In this document: piece after piece, positions 40,623 through 49,511 of the stretch | Numbering within the stretch: position 1 is the first letter of the stretch | Layout: the number at the start of each line of letters is the position of its first letter | NCBI GenBank assembly: GCA_017964005.1 | Contig: JAGCSR010000049.1 | Span: forward strand, 1 to 64,000 | DNA: 64,000 nucleotides | Source: Clostridiales bacterium | GTDB lineage: Bacteria; Bacillota; Clostridia; Saccharofermentanales; Saccharofermentanaceae | Direction of reading: 5' to 3' | Notes under the pieces: model-generated | What the model was told of the DNA's origin: nothing | Databases searched by the model: none | Seen by the model: the letters and a program-made list of their open reading frames with translations, nothing else | Program-made: the position numbers and the translations under genes

Positions 40623-42419
40623 ATGTCTGATAATGCAGTCAATGACAGCAGGGATTCGGTTGTGTCCAATTCCGAACTTATTAAGATGCAGCGCGATATG
40701 CGCCGCCGCAAGAAGAGAAAAGTAATCATCATAGTATTGATCGTAGTGGTTGTTGTGTTCGTGGGGATCGCGGTCCTCATAGGACTTGCCATGAACGCTA
40801 TCAACGATATGCTCAACAAGACATATCTTAATGTCGAGGAAGTTAAAGTTGAGCGGGGGTCCCTGTCATCGTATGTTCAGGGCGATGGCGGAATGGGACT
40901 TGCCGAGATAAGCTATGTCGATATAAGGAATACCCTGGAAGTCGATGAAGTATTTGTAGAGGAAGGCGATAAGGTCAGCAAGGACACGCTCCTTATGACA
41001 GTAACGGAGTCGTCCCTTCTGGATGCCATCTCACAGGTACAGGGTAAGATCGATGAACTTGATAAGTCCATTGCCGATGTATCTGATGACAAGATCTCTG
41101 GGAAGGTCAAGGCTCCCCTTGACGGAAGAGTCAAGGTTATCTATGCGAAAGGCGAAGATACCGTGGCAGACACCGTTTGCGACAACGGTGCTTTGGTGGT
41201 ACTGTCGCTTGACGGCAAGATGGCATGTGATGTGGAATCCGCAAAACTCAAGACAGGGGATCTCGTAAAGGTTACAGATGCCGAAGGCAATGAATATGAC
41301 GGCAAGGTCAACAGGGCTGCAGCCGGCAAGGCATTGATCCTCGTATCCGACAAGACCCTTATGCCTGATGATAAGGTTACCGTCAAGGACGTTGACGGCA
41401 ATAAGATCGCAGATGCCCAGCTTCGGATCAATAAACCTTTGTCGGTTACAGGCTATACCGGTACGGTTAAGACCGTAAAGTGCAAGGTCGGAGACAAGGT
41501 CAAAGCAGGAGATGTGCTTCTTACATTGTCTGATACCAAGATCTCCGCAGACTACGATTCCCTCTTAAAGCAGCGCGGGGAACAAGAAGAGATCCTGAAT
41601 GAATATCTCACGATATATAAGGAAGGCGGCATTTTCGCAGGCGAAGAGGGTGTGGTCAAGATGATCTATGATCCCGATGACACATCTTCCGAAGAAGAAC
41701 CTGCTGAAAGCCAGCTTCCTTCTGATTATGCGGATTATATGAATCAGGACGGGGATGTCGCTCTTCCGACCGTTGAAGAAGATGCCGAGGTAGAGAACGG
41801 ATATATGCGTGTTGCCAAGATCACTCCCGATACGGTTTTTGCCGTGAATGTCAATATCAACGAGAAAGACATCCTCAAAGTCAAGGAAGGGATGGATGCA
41901 ACCGTTGAGATAGAAGCTCTGAACAACCTGAAAGTTGAAGGTAAGGTTACCGAGGTGTCCGATGAGGCCAATGAGAAGGTTCAGGGCAGTGTAGGTTACT
42001 ATGTCGTAAAGATCGTTTTCGATAAGTCGGAGGGCATGCTGTCCGGAATGTTTGCTTCGGCCAAGATCAAGATCGAGAGTGCCGACAATGTTCTCACCGT
42101 GAATAAGAAAGCGGTCCATAAGTCCGGCAGCGGCGATTTCGTTTATACGGAATATGATCCCGAGACCCGTGTTTTCGGAGGGATCGTCTATGTTACGACC
42201 GGTCTTTCCAATGGTGATATGATCGAGATCAAAGAAGGCCTCAACGAGGGTGATACCGTGTTCTACGAGTCAGACAGAAGCGCCATGGGTGACTATATCT
42301 GGGGTGAGGAGACACAGGAAGAGACTGAGACCCAGGCAGATAACAAAGCAGATGACGTTCAGTCTATGATCGATGAACATAATGCACAGATTGAAGAGAA
42401 TAACGGGGATAAGGAATGA
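40623..42419 (+). CDS. ABC exporter membrane-fusion (HlyD/MacA-like) subunit 1
   Basis: A 598-residue adaptor with a cytoplasmic basic start (RRRKKRK), one membrane helix (about 40-62), and outside the membrane a biotinyl-lipoyl-like hairpin (VDEVFVEEGDKVSKDTLLMTV), a second barrel-type unit (KAPLDGRVKVIYAKGED), beta-barrel and membrane-proximal domains (about 395-550), and an acidic tail. In monoderms such proteins join an ABC exporter of the MacB type. The final ATGA overlaps the ATPase start. It is clearly paralogous to the second adaptor at 44321. Confidence 0.85.
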   Translation: MSDNAVNDSRDSVVSNSELIKMQRDMRRRKKRKVIIIVLIVVVVVFVGIAVLIGLAMNAINDMLNKTYLNVEEVKVERGSLSSYVQGDGGMGLAEISYVDIRNTLEVDEVFVEEGDKVSKDTLLMTVTESSLLDAISQVQGKIDELDKSIADVSDDKISGKVKAPLDGRVKVIYAKGEDTVADTVCDNGALVVLSLDGKMACDVESAKLKTGDLVKVTDAEGNEYDGKVNRAAAGKALILVSDKTLMPDDKVTVKDVDGNKIADAQLRINKPLSVTGYTGTVKTVKCKVGDKVKAGDVLLTLSDTKISADYDSLLKQRGEQEEILNEYLTIYKEGGIFAGEEGVVKMIYDPDDTSSEEEPAESQLPSDYADYMNQDGDVALPTVEEDAEVENGYMRVAKITPDTVFAVNVNINEKDILKVKEGMDATVEIEALNNLKVEGKVTEVSDEANEKVQGSVGYYVVKIVFDKSEGMLSGMFASAKIKIESADNVLTVNKKAVHKSGSGDFVYTEYDPETRVFGGIVYVTTGLSNGDMIEIKEGLNEGDTVFYESDRSAMGDYIWGEETQEETETQADNKADDVQSMIDEHNAQIEENNGDKE

Positions 42420-43099
42420 TAGATCTTAAGGATATAACAAAGGTTTATCTGGTCGGCGAGGAGGAAGTATGCGCATTGGACCATGTGACGATGCATGTAT
42501 ACCCCGGCGATTTCGTATCGGTCATAGGACCTTCCGGATCAGGTAAATCCACATTGATGAACGTGGTCGGCTGTCTTGATACCGCCGATGCCGGTAATTA
42601 CGTGCTGGACGGGATCCCGATCGAATTCTATTCGGACAATAAGCTGGCTGAAGTCCGCAACCGCAAGATAGGATTCGTGTTCCAAAACTTCAACCTCATC
42701 ACGAACATGACGGTAGAAGAAAATATCGAACTGCCCCTGATCTACCGGGGAATGAAGAGGTCAGAGAGAGTTGAGAAGGTCAAGGCTGCGGTTGCCGCGG
42801 TAGGACTTCAGACCCGTGTTCACCATCTTCCCACGGAACTGTCGGGCGGTCAGCAGCAGAGAGTCGCCATAGCCCGCGCGATCGTAACGGAGCCTTCTCT
42901 GATACTCGCAGACGAGCCTACCGGCAATCTCGATTCCCATACTTCAGCGGATATCATCGAGATCTTCAAGAAATTAAATGCTCTCGGGAACACCATAGTT
43001 CTTATTACACATGATCCTGACATCGCGGCTCAGGCAAAGCGTGTCATCAGGATCAAGGACGGAAAAGTATCGGAGGTCAAAGCAGATGGCAATAGTTAA
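42416..43099 (+). CDS. ABC exporter ATP-binding protein (MacB/LolD type)
   Basis: A 227-residue ATPase. Walker A is GPSGSGKST (about 38-46), the signature is [14 protein letters not shown] and Walker B is [15 protein letters not shown]. It is closest to the MacB/LolD/FtsE-like class that drives mechanotransmission permeases. It overlaps the adaptor by four bases upstream and the permease by 14 bases downstream, so the three are one complex. The substrate might be a peptide, lipid or antibiotic; nothing in the sequence decides it. Confidence 0.93.
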   Translation: MIDLKDITKVYLVGEEEVCALDHVTMHVYPGDFVSVIGPSGSGKSTLMNVVGCLDTADAGNYVLDGIPIEFYSDNKLAEVRNRKIGFVFQNFNLITNMTVEENIELPLIYRGMKRSERVEKVKAAVAAVGLQTRVHHLPTELSGGQQQRVAIARAIVTEPSLILADEPTGNLDSHTSADIIEIFKKLNALGNTIVLITHDPDIAAQAKRVIRIKDGKVSEVKADGNS

Positions 43100-44315
43100 G
43101 TTCTTTGACGCGATACTTAATTCCGGTGTCGTCCAGTCTTTCAGGATGGCTGTAAAGTCCATCCTCAGCAATAAGATGAGATCGTTCCTTACGATGCTTG
43201 GCATCATTATCGGCGTTATCGCCCTGGTAGTCCTCGTAAGCATCGTCAACGGCGGAACCTCATCTATCACGAATACGATTCAGTCCATGGGCAACAACAT
43301 GGTCTACGTTCAGTTTTCCGATGATGTTCCTGCGGATATCGCAGATGACGAGAAGCACGAGGAATGGCTTGCTGCCAAGGATTCCTTCGCCAGCATTGGA
43401 ATGGAATACTCCATGTATCAGGATTTCACTTACGAAGACAAGACAGATCTCGTTATGCTTACAGGTGTAACCAGCGAATACTTTGATATCCGGGGCAAGA
43501 GCATCCTGATGGGAAGGATTCTCAGGGCCGTCGATTGCGAGAATAATACCAAGGTATGCGTTATCGACGAGAAAATGGCAAAGAACGTTATCGGATACTA
43601 TGACTGCATAGGTGAGAAACTTACCATCTCCGAGACGGAATACACCATTGTCGGTGTTCTCGATGATAATGAGAACAGCCTCGAAAACATGTTCTCCTTC
43701 GGTTACGGAGTATATGTTCCGTACGGATTGATCGCTCAGGATTCCGCATCGGGATGGATGAACTCCTGCACGCTTTACATAAGTCCGTCCGAAGGATATT
43801 CCGTTAAGGATGTTACGACAGAGGCAGAGGAATTCTTCAAGCAGGAGTATCCTGATTGTGAATTTGAAGTCTATGATATCTCTTACATCGAAGATGCCAT
43901 GGGAGATATTACTTCCGTTCTGTCCATAGTATTAGGTGCCATCGCCGGTATATCGCTTCTGGTCGGAGGCATCGGCATCATGAACATCATGCTGGTCACC
44001 GTCACCGAGAGAACGAGGGAGATCGGAATCCGCAAAGCTATCGGCGCATCACGCGGAGTCATCCTCCGTCAGTTCCTGTTCGAATCGGTAGTGATCTGTC
44101 TTATAGGCTGCGGTATCGGGATATTCATGTCCTGGCTGCTGCTCAAAGTGGGATCTCTCATAACCGCATCTTTGGGAGTCGTATTCGGCATGGATCCGAC
44201 TATCGTAATACTTGCGGTCTCATTCTGCTTTATCATAGGCATCCTGTTCGGATTATATCCTGCCAACAAGGCAGCAAAGATGAAGCCTATCGATGCGCTT
44301 CATTACGGAGGTTGA
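43086..44315 (+). CDS. ABC exporter permease (MacB/FtsX family)
   Basis: A 409-residue permease starting at the ATG at 43086 (MAIVKFF) after GGAGG, inside the end of the ATPase gene. It has the family layout: one N-terminal helix (MLGIIIGVIALVVLVSI), a large extracellular MacB_PCD domain (about 75-275), then three helices, with GGIGIMNIMLVTVTERTREIGIRKAIGAS, the hallmark of MacB/FtsX permeases. It ends with the usual NKAAKMKPIDALHYGG. Confidence 0.93.
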   Translation: MAIVKFFDAILNSGVVQSFRMAVKSILSNKMRSFLTMLGIIIGVIALVVLVSIVNGGTSSITNTIQSMGNNMVYVQFSDDVPADIADDEKHEEWLAAKDSFASIGMEYSMYQDFTYEDKTDLVMLTGVTSEYFDIRGKSILMGRILRAVDCENNTKVCVIDEKMAKNVIGYYDCIGEKLTISETEYTIVGVLDDNENSLENMFSFGYGVYVPYGLIAQDSASGWMNSCTLYISPSEGYSVKDVTTEAEEFFKQEYPDCEFEVYDISYIEDAMGDITSVLSIVLGAIAGISLLVGGIGIMNIMLVTVTERTREIGIRKAIGASRGVILRQFLFESVVICLIGCGIGIFMSWLLLKVGSLITASLGVVFGMDPTIVILAVSFCFIIGILFGLYPANKAAKMKPIDALHYGG

Positions 44316-44320
44316 CGGGT

Positions 44321-46210
44321 ATGGCTATGCAGAATGACAATAAGATACTTTTCGATCCCGGCAGAGAGGATCGCAGCAATGAACATGTACAGAGCAAGCG
44401 TAAGTCTTCCAAGGTATGGCTTATCGCCGTTGCCATTATCGTGGCTGCCACGGTAGCCGGCGTTAATGTGCTTACATATTATTCCAATAAGAGTTCCCAG
44501 AAGACCAACGAACTTACATCCCAGTCTCTCATTGAATATACCGCGTCGCTCCGTCCCCTGGAGCAGGATGTGGTCCGTACCGGAAGTATAAGGTCCGGAT
44601 CCAAAGAAAAGTTCGAATATGTCGAAGGTGTCGAATTCGATAAGGTCTTCTTTGAGAACGGCGATGAGGTAAGGGAAGGTGATGTTATCGGCACGCCTGA
44701 CCTTGTATCCCTCGCAGCGTCCATGGAGAATACCCGCAAGATGATCAGGGATCTTGACAAGGAATTAAAGACCGAAGCTAAGGATAATTCCGACAACAAG
44801 ATCAAGGCTCCCTGTGACGGCAGGGTAAAGGAGATATATGCGGTTAAACAGGATATAGTATCGGATATAGTTTTCGATAAAGGCGCCCTCCTTATCCTGT
44901 CGGTTGACGGAAAGATGGCCGCCGACATCAAGACAGACGTCAATATAGGTGTGGGAACCTCAGTCAAGGGAACTCTTGCCGACGGCAATGAGATCAAGGG
45001 CCGTGTTGCAGCATATTCGGAAGGACTCATGAAAGTTACTTTCTCCGATAAGATCCCTGATGTCGGAGATTCGATAAAGGTCTCATACAAAGGCGATGAT
45101 CTGGGCGAGGGAGAGCTTTATGTCAACTGTCCCCTCAAGATCACGTCTTTTGCCGGCAAGATAAAGGATGTTAAGGTCAAGAACGGCGAGGCAGTCAAGA
45201 AAGACGATACATTGTTCACACTTACGGAAGATGTTAATTCCGACAGATATAACACACTGATGTCGCAAAGATCCGATCTTCAGGATGACCTGAAATCAAT
45301 GCTCGATATCTATCTGTCCGGTGTCATCAAGGCGGAAGCCGCAGGTATAGTGGAAGGCCTGGATGAGGATCTTTATGAAGGCGAAGATCAGATCCCTTCC
45401 AAGAACAAGAGCCGTGACGAAGAGCCTGATCAGACAGATGCCGAACCTACACAGCCCAAGGATACGGATCCGACCGTGCCATCCGATGCAACTGATCCCA
45501 CGGTGCCTCAGGATCCGACCATTCCTACGGATATTACGATACCGACAGGCGGTCCTTCGATCCCGGACATCCCTGACGGAATGGATCCTGCCCAGTATTA
45601 TGCGCTGATCAACGGCGGCGGACTGATACCCGGAACTGAAGACCCCGGAGAGCAGGAACAGACACAGGTCCAGTATATCAACGATAAGTTTGTACTTTAT
45701 TCCATCAGGGAATCTGATTCCTTTATGATAAAGATAAAGATCGATGACAAAGATGTTGTCAGGATCAAGGAAGGTGACAAGTGTACTGTCAGTCCCGTGG
45801 CCAAGGAAGATGTCTCTTTTGAAGGCGAAGTATCCAAGATAGACAGGAAGGGAACCCTGTCCGGAAAGAAAGCTGTCTATTCCGTGACGGTAAAGGTTGA
45901 ACGCATTCCGGATATCAAGGAAGGGATGAGCGCCAAGGTTACAATCCCCATGTCATCGGATCCTGTCATTACCGTCCCCATCGCAGCCATTGAGCAGATG
46001 AATAACAAGACATATGTATATACTGCCAAAGATGAGGAGACCGGAGAGCTTTCCGGTCTGGTCGAGATAACGCTCGGCAGATCGGATCCGGAGAATGCCG
46101 AGGTACTGTCCGGTCTTGCTGAAGGTGATAAAGTCTATTATATGTACTACGACACCATCGATTATTCAAAGATCACGAACGGCGTGGATACTGACGCGTT
46201 GTATTTCTGA
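44321..46210 (+). CDS. ABC exporter membrane-fusion subunit 2, paralog of subunit 1
   Basis: A 629-residue adaptor from the ATG at 44321, 9 bases after GGAGG; TTG at 44312 and ATG at 44327 are alternatives. It has a membrane helix (about 30-52), a lipoyl-like hairpin (FDKVFFENGDEVREGDVIG), KAPCDGRVKEIYAVKQD matching the first adaptor, then an extra P/T/D-rich linker (about 365-430, PTVPSDATDPTVPQD) and the membrane-proximal domain. Two adaptors around one ATPase and permease is unusual. They may form a mixed ring or be alternative partners. Similarity is visible by eye over the lipoyl and barrel regions. Confidence 0.83.
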   Translation: MAMQNDNKILFDPGREDRSNEHVQSKRKSSKVWLIAVAIIVAATVAGVNVLTYYSNKSSQKTNELTSQSLIEYTASLRPLEQDVVRTGSIRSGSKEKFEYVEGVEFDKVFFENGDEVREGDVIGTPDLVSLAASMENTRKMIRDLDKELKTEAKDNSDNKIKAPCDGRVKEIYAVKQDIVSDIVFDKGALLILSVDGKMAADIKTDVNIGVGTSVKGTLADGNEIKGRVAAYSEGLMKVTFSDKIPDVGDSIKVSYKGDDLGEGELYVNCPLKITSFAGKIKDVKVKNGEAVKKDDTLFTLTEDVNSDRYNTLMSQRSDLQDDLKSMLDIYLSGVIKAEAAGIVEGLDEDLYEGEDQIPSKNKSRDEEPDQTDAEPTQPKDTDPTVPSDATDPTVPQDPTIPTDITIPTGGPSIPDIPDGMDPAQYYALINGGGLIPGTEDPGEQEQTQVQYINDKFVLYSIRESDSFMIKIKIDDKDVVRIKEGDKCTVSPVAKEDVSFEGEVSKIDRKGTLSGKKAVYSVTVKVERIPDIKEGMSAKVTIPMSSDPVITVPIAAIEQMNNKTYVYTAKDEETGELSGLVEITLGRSDPENAEVLSGLAEGDKVYYMYYDTIDYSKITNGVDTDALYF

Positions 46211-46228
46211 TAAGGTAAGGCCGAACTT

Positions 46229-47293
46229 ATGACGGAGCAGGATAAGAAAAAAAATACCGGGAACGAAGACATTAAAGATATGTCTGATGTCGTAGTCCTG
46301 ATCCCGTCCTATAAGCCCGGCAACAGGCTTCCGCCGCTGATACAAAAGCTCCGCAGGGCCGGGCTTGACGCTATAATCGTTAACGACGGCAGCGGTGAAG
46401 GGTTCGATGAGATCTTCGAACAATGCAGAAACCTGGGCGCCGAAGTCATAGGGTACGATGTCAACTGCGGCAAGGGACACGCTCTCAAGTACGGATTCGA
46501 GCATGTTGCCAGGAAGAACTATACATATGTGGTTACCGCCGACTGCGACGGACAGCACCGTCCCGAAGATATCGTCCGCGTTGCCGAGTCTTTGAAATCC
46601 GGCAACAACATCGTTCTCACGGTCCGCGGCATTAAGAGGGATGCTCCGCTGAGGTCCAGGATCGGCAATACCATGTCAAGGTTCTTTTTCGCGATCGCAA
46701 ATGCAAGGTATCTTCCGGATAACCAGTCCGGACTCCGCGGATTTGCCACATCCAACATCAACTGGATGCTGAAGGTCAGAGGAGAGAAGTACGACTATGA
46801 GCTTAATGTCGTTCTCATGGCCGAAAAGCAGGGCCTTGCCATATCGGCGATTCCCATAGAAGCTATTTATATCGACAACAACGCGGATTCTCACTTCAGG
46901 CCCCTGACGGATACGATCCTGATCTACGTAAGATATCTGCAGACTGTTGCCTGCGCCGCGATCGCGCTTCTCATCAATATCCTGACGGTACTTATTCTGT
47001 CAGATATCATGCATGTGGGGTTCTTCTATATAATCACGGTACTCAACTGGCTTGTATATCTTTTGCTGTGTTTTGTTTTCGAGCGTTATGTGGTGTTCCG
47101 CAACTTCTTCTATACTCCGGGAGCCAGAAGGCTTGCTCTGTCTATTGCCAAATATATAAGCTACTATCTTATCTGCATGTTGGGTGTCAATCTTATTCCT
47201 TTTGCCGTCCCCATGACGATTTATTATGTTCTTGCTGTTATAATAATAGAGGTGGCAGAATATCTGCTGCTCAAGGCTACTTACGATAAATAA
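46229..47293 (+). CDS. Family 2 glycosyltransferase fused to a GtrA-like membrane domain
   Basis: A 354-residue protein. Residues about 18-215 are a GT2 (DPM1-like) transferase: VVVLIPSYKPGNRL, VNDGSG, the metal-binding DCDGQH and DNQSGLRGFA. Residues about 235-350 contain four hydrophobic helices in the GtrA arrangement (VACAAIALLINILTVLIL; FVFERYVVFRNFF). Such fusions transfer a sugar to a polyprenyl phosphate and flip or deliver it outside. It starts 18 bases after adaptor 2 and may share its transcript; whether the exporter and the glycolipid are linked is unknown. Confidence 0.88.
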   Translation: MTEQDKKKNTGNEDIKDMSDVVVLIPSYKPGNRLPPLIQKLRRAGLDAIIVNDGSGEGFDEIFEQCRNLGAEVIGYDVNCGKGHALKYGFEHVARKNYTYVVTADCDGQHRPEDIVRVAESLKSGNNIVLTVRGIKRDAPLRSRIGNTMSRFFFAIANARYLPDNQSGLRGFATSNINWMLKVRGEKYDYELNVVLMAEKQGLAISAIPIEAIYIDNNADSHFRPLTDTILIYVRYLQTVACAAIALLINILTVLILSDIMHVGFFYIITVLNWLVYLLLCFVFERYVVFRNFFYTPGARRLALSIAKYISYYLICMLGVNLIPFAVPMTIYYVLAVIIIEVAEYLLLKATYDK

Positions 47294-47375
47294 TCCGAAG
47301 ATTGCAACATTTTCTGCGATCCGGATGTATTACAGGTATAAAGCAAATTGCAAAAACCCGTAAGGAGGGAACAGT

Positions 47376-48458
47376 ATGAAAAACTTTAAGACAATATCAG
47401 CCAGGGTTACGGCCCTTGTCGTATGCCTCATGATCATGGCATCGTTCGCAGGGTGCGCAAGCAAAGCCAAGTCCGCATCTGCTCAAGATATTCCGGTCCA
47501 CAATAATTCCGGTTCGGCAGCCTATGCCACGTCTTCCGGCGATTGGGGCAAGGGCGTAGAAGAGGATGGCGATTACGATGCCTACGAGACATCGCCTGCT
47601 ATGGATGACCGCAGTGCCGATACACCTGCAGCTAACCCCGGTGCTGATACCGTAACAGAACGCAAGCTCATCCGCACATGCGGGATCTCTGCGCAGACCG
47701 AGAAGTTCGATGATGTTGTTACTTCGTTCAAAGCTAAGGTCAATGAACTCGGGGGATACTTCGAGTCATCCAATATCGAAGGAACGGGTAAGGAGAATAA
47801 TCTGAGGACCGGATCATTTGTTGTCAGGGTTCCTCAGGATAAGATGGATGCTCTTCTCGAAGCGGTCAACGGTTCCGTAACTGTCATTTCCTCTTCCGAG
47901 AATTCCGAAGACCGGACATTGCAGTATGTGGATATGGAAGCCAAGGTCAAATCCCTCAAGACTGAGCAGCAGACCCTTATGGATCTTCTTGCCAAGGCGG
48001 AAAACCTGGAGAGCATCATCACACTGCAGAACCGCCTGTCCGAGATCCGTTATGAGATCGAGTCATATGAGACACAGCTTAAGACCATCGATAACAAGGT
48101 TACCTATTCGACTCTGAACATCTCCATCAGGGAAGTTATCGAGGTTGAAGAGCAGCTTGAGCCGACCAAGAGGACATTCCTTGATGACATGAAGGATGCT
48201 ATGGAAGAGATGCTCGACAATGTCGTTGAGTTCGGTAAGGGTGTTGTAATCCTCTTCATCATGTGCCTGCCTCTTACTATCGTTCTCCTTATCGGAGGTG
48301 TCATAACGATCATCCTCGTAAAGAGAGCAAATAAGAAGAGAGCAGCAAGAAGAGCCGCAGCGGCAGCCGCAGCTAATGCAGAGCCTGTTTCCGTTCCGGC
48401 AGAAGAAGCCAAGAGTGATGAAGGACCTTCCAAGGATGATTCCAAAGAAGCAAAATAA
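47376..48458 (+). CDS. DUF4349 lipoprotein
   Basis: A 360-residue lipoprotein (lipobox SFAGC, about Cys27). Residues about 90-300 are the DUF4349 domain: RKLIRTCGISAQTEKFDDVV, FVVRVPQDKMDALL, VDMEAKVKSLKTEQQTL and a coiled coil (LQNRLSEIRYEIESYETQLKTID). A membrane helix follows (about 290-318), then a basic A/R-rich cytoplasmic tail. The double anchor (lipid plus helix) is usual for this family, whose role is unknown. AAGGAGG precedes the ATG and a terminator follows. Confidence 0.88.
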   Translation: MKNFKTISARVTALVVCLMIMASFAGCASKAKSASAQDIPVHNNSGSAAYATSSGDWGKGVEEDGDYDAYETSPAMDDRSADTPAANPGADTVTERKLIRTCGISAQTEKFDDVVTSFKAKVNELGGYFESSNIEGTGKENNLRTGSFVVRVPQDKMDALLEAVNGSVTVISSSENSEDRTLQYVDMEAKVKSLKTEQQTLMDLLAKAENLESIITLQNRLSEIRYEIESYETQLKTIDNKVTYSTLNISIREVIEVEEQLEPTKRTFLDDMKDAMEEMLDNVVEFGKGVVILFIMCLPLTIVLLIGGVITIILVKRANKKRAARRAAAAAAANAEPVSVPAEEAKSDEGPSKDDSKEAK

Positions 48459-48480
48459 ACTCAGGACATGAACTGTATCA

Positions 48481-48515
48481 GACTGCCGCTTCCCGTGGAG
48501 GCGGCAGTCTTTTGT
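48481..48515 (+). terminator. Intrinsic terminator after the DUF4349 gene
   Basis: A 9-bp perfect stem GACTGCCGC/GCGGCAGTC (48481-48489 with 48501-48509), then TTTTGTT. Confidence 0.88.
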
Positions 48516-48577
48516 TATGGAGGGAATCATCAGATTCTGATAAAATATACATATCTTTGGTATAAGTGAGGTGCAAT

Positions 48578-49447
48578 ATGAAAGGAATCATCCTGGCAGC
48601 AGGAAAGGGGACCAGGTTATATCCCATTACTCTTCCCATCTGCAAACCGTTACTTCCGGTATATGATAAACCGTTGATCTATTATCCTCTGTCCGTTCTT
48701 ATGAACGCGGGCATCAGGGATGTCATGATCATAACTCCGCCCAACGATACGAAGCCTTTCGAAAACCTTCTGTCTGACGGTTCGAGTCTCGGCATGAATA
48801 TATGCTACAAAGAACAGCCCGTTCAAAGAGGCATCGCTGATGCGTTTATCCTGGCAGAAGACTTCATAGGGGATGACACATGCTGTCTTGCTCTCGGAGA
48901 TAATATATTCTACGGTCCGGGATTCAGGAGAAAGTTAAGGCAGGCAGCCGAGTTCGCCAAGGACGGAGCTGCGATCTTCGGTTATTATGTTTCCGATCCC
49001 AGGCCCTTCGGCGTCGTGGAATTCTCTTCGGACGGCAAGGCTCTGTCCATCGAAGAGAAGCCGGCAAAACCGAAGTCGAACTACATAGTTCCCGGTCTGT
49101 ATTTCTATGATAATCAGGTTGTGTCGATAGCCAAGAACGTCAAGCCTTCCGCAAGGGGAGAGCTGGAGATAACTTCGGTCAATAATGCCTACCTTGCTCA
49201 GGGGGCTCTCAGGGTAATCCCTCTCGAAGATGAGTTCTCCTGGTTTGATGCCGGTACAGCCGACAGCCTTTATGAAGCAGCAGGCCAGATCAAATCTGCT
49301 CAGAGGTCCGGCAAGATGATCGGATGTCTTGAGGAAGTGGCGCTCCGCAATCAGTGGATCAATATCGAAGATATCTCGAACATTGCCGACGGCATGGCCA
49401 AGACTAATTACGGACACTATCTGTCAACGATAATCGACGATATGTGA
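48578..49447 (+). CDS. rfbA: Glucose-1-phosphate thymidylyltransferase
   Basis: Makes dTDP-glucose, the first step to dTDP-rhamnose and other deoxysugars of surface polysaccharides. The 289-residue protein starts at the ATG at 48578 (MKGIILAAG) after GAGGTG. It has the nucleotide-binding GKGTRLYPIT, LLPVYDKPLIYYPLS, LGDNIFYG and the late FSWFDAGT, all standard for RmlA. The remaining rhamnose genes (rfbB, C, D) are not in the window, so it is an isolated copy between two terminators. Confidence 0.95.
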   Translation: MKGIILAAGKGTRLYPITLPICKPLLPVYDKPLIYYPLSVLMNAGIRDVMIITPPNDTKPFENLLSDGSSLGMNICYKEQPVQRGIADAFILAEDFIGDDTCCLALGDNIFYGPGFRRKLRQAAEFAKDGAAIFGYYVSDPRPFGVVEFSSDGKALSIEEKPAKPKSNYIVPGLYFYDNQVVSIAKNVKPSARGELEITSVNNAYLAQGALRVIPLEDEFSWFDAGTADSLYEAAGQIKSAQRSGKMIGCLEEVALRNQWINIEDISNIADGMAKTNYGHYLSTIIDDM

Positions 49448-49469
49448 TCTTATTGTATCTTAAGCAACA

Positions 49470-49510
49470 GGGGCTGTCCCGGCAGACCGGGGCAGCCCCC
49501 TTTGATTTTG
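49470..49510. terminator. Terminator between rfbA and the convergent FHA gene
   Basis: A 13-bp stem GGGGCTGTCCCGG/CCGGGGCAGCCCC (49470-49482 with 49487-49499, one G-T pair), followed on the plus strand by CTTTGATTTTGATT. The minus-strand tail is poorer in T, so it mainly serves rfbA. Confidence 0.82.
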
Positions 49511-49511
49511 A

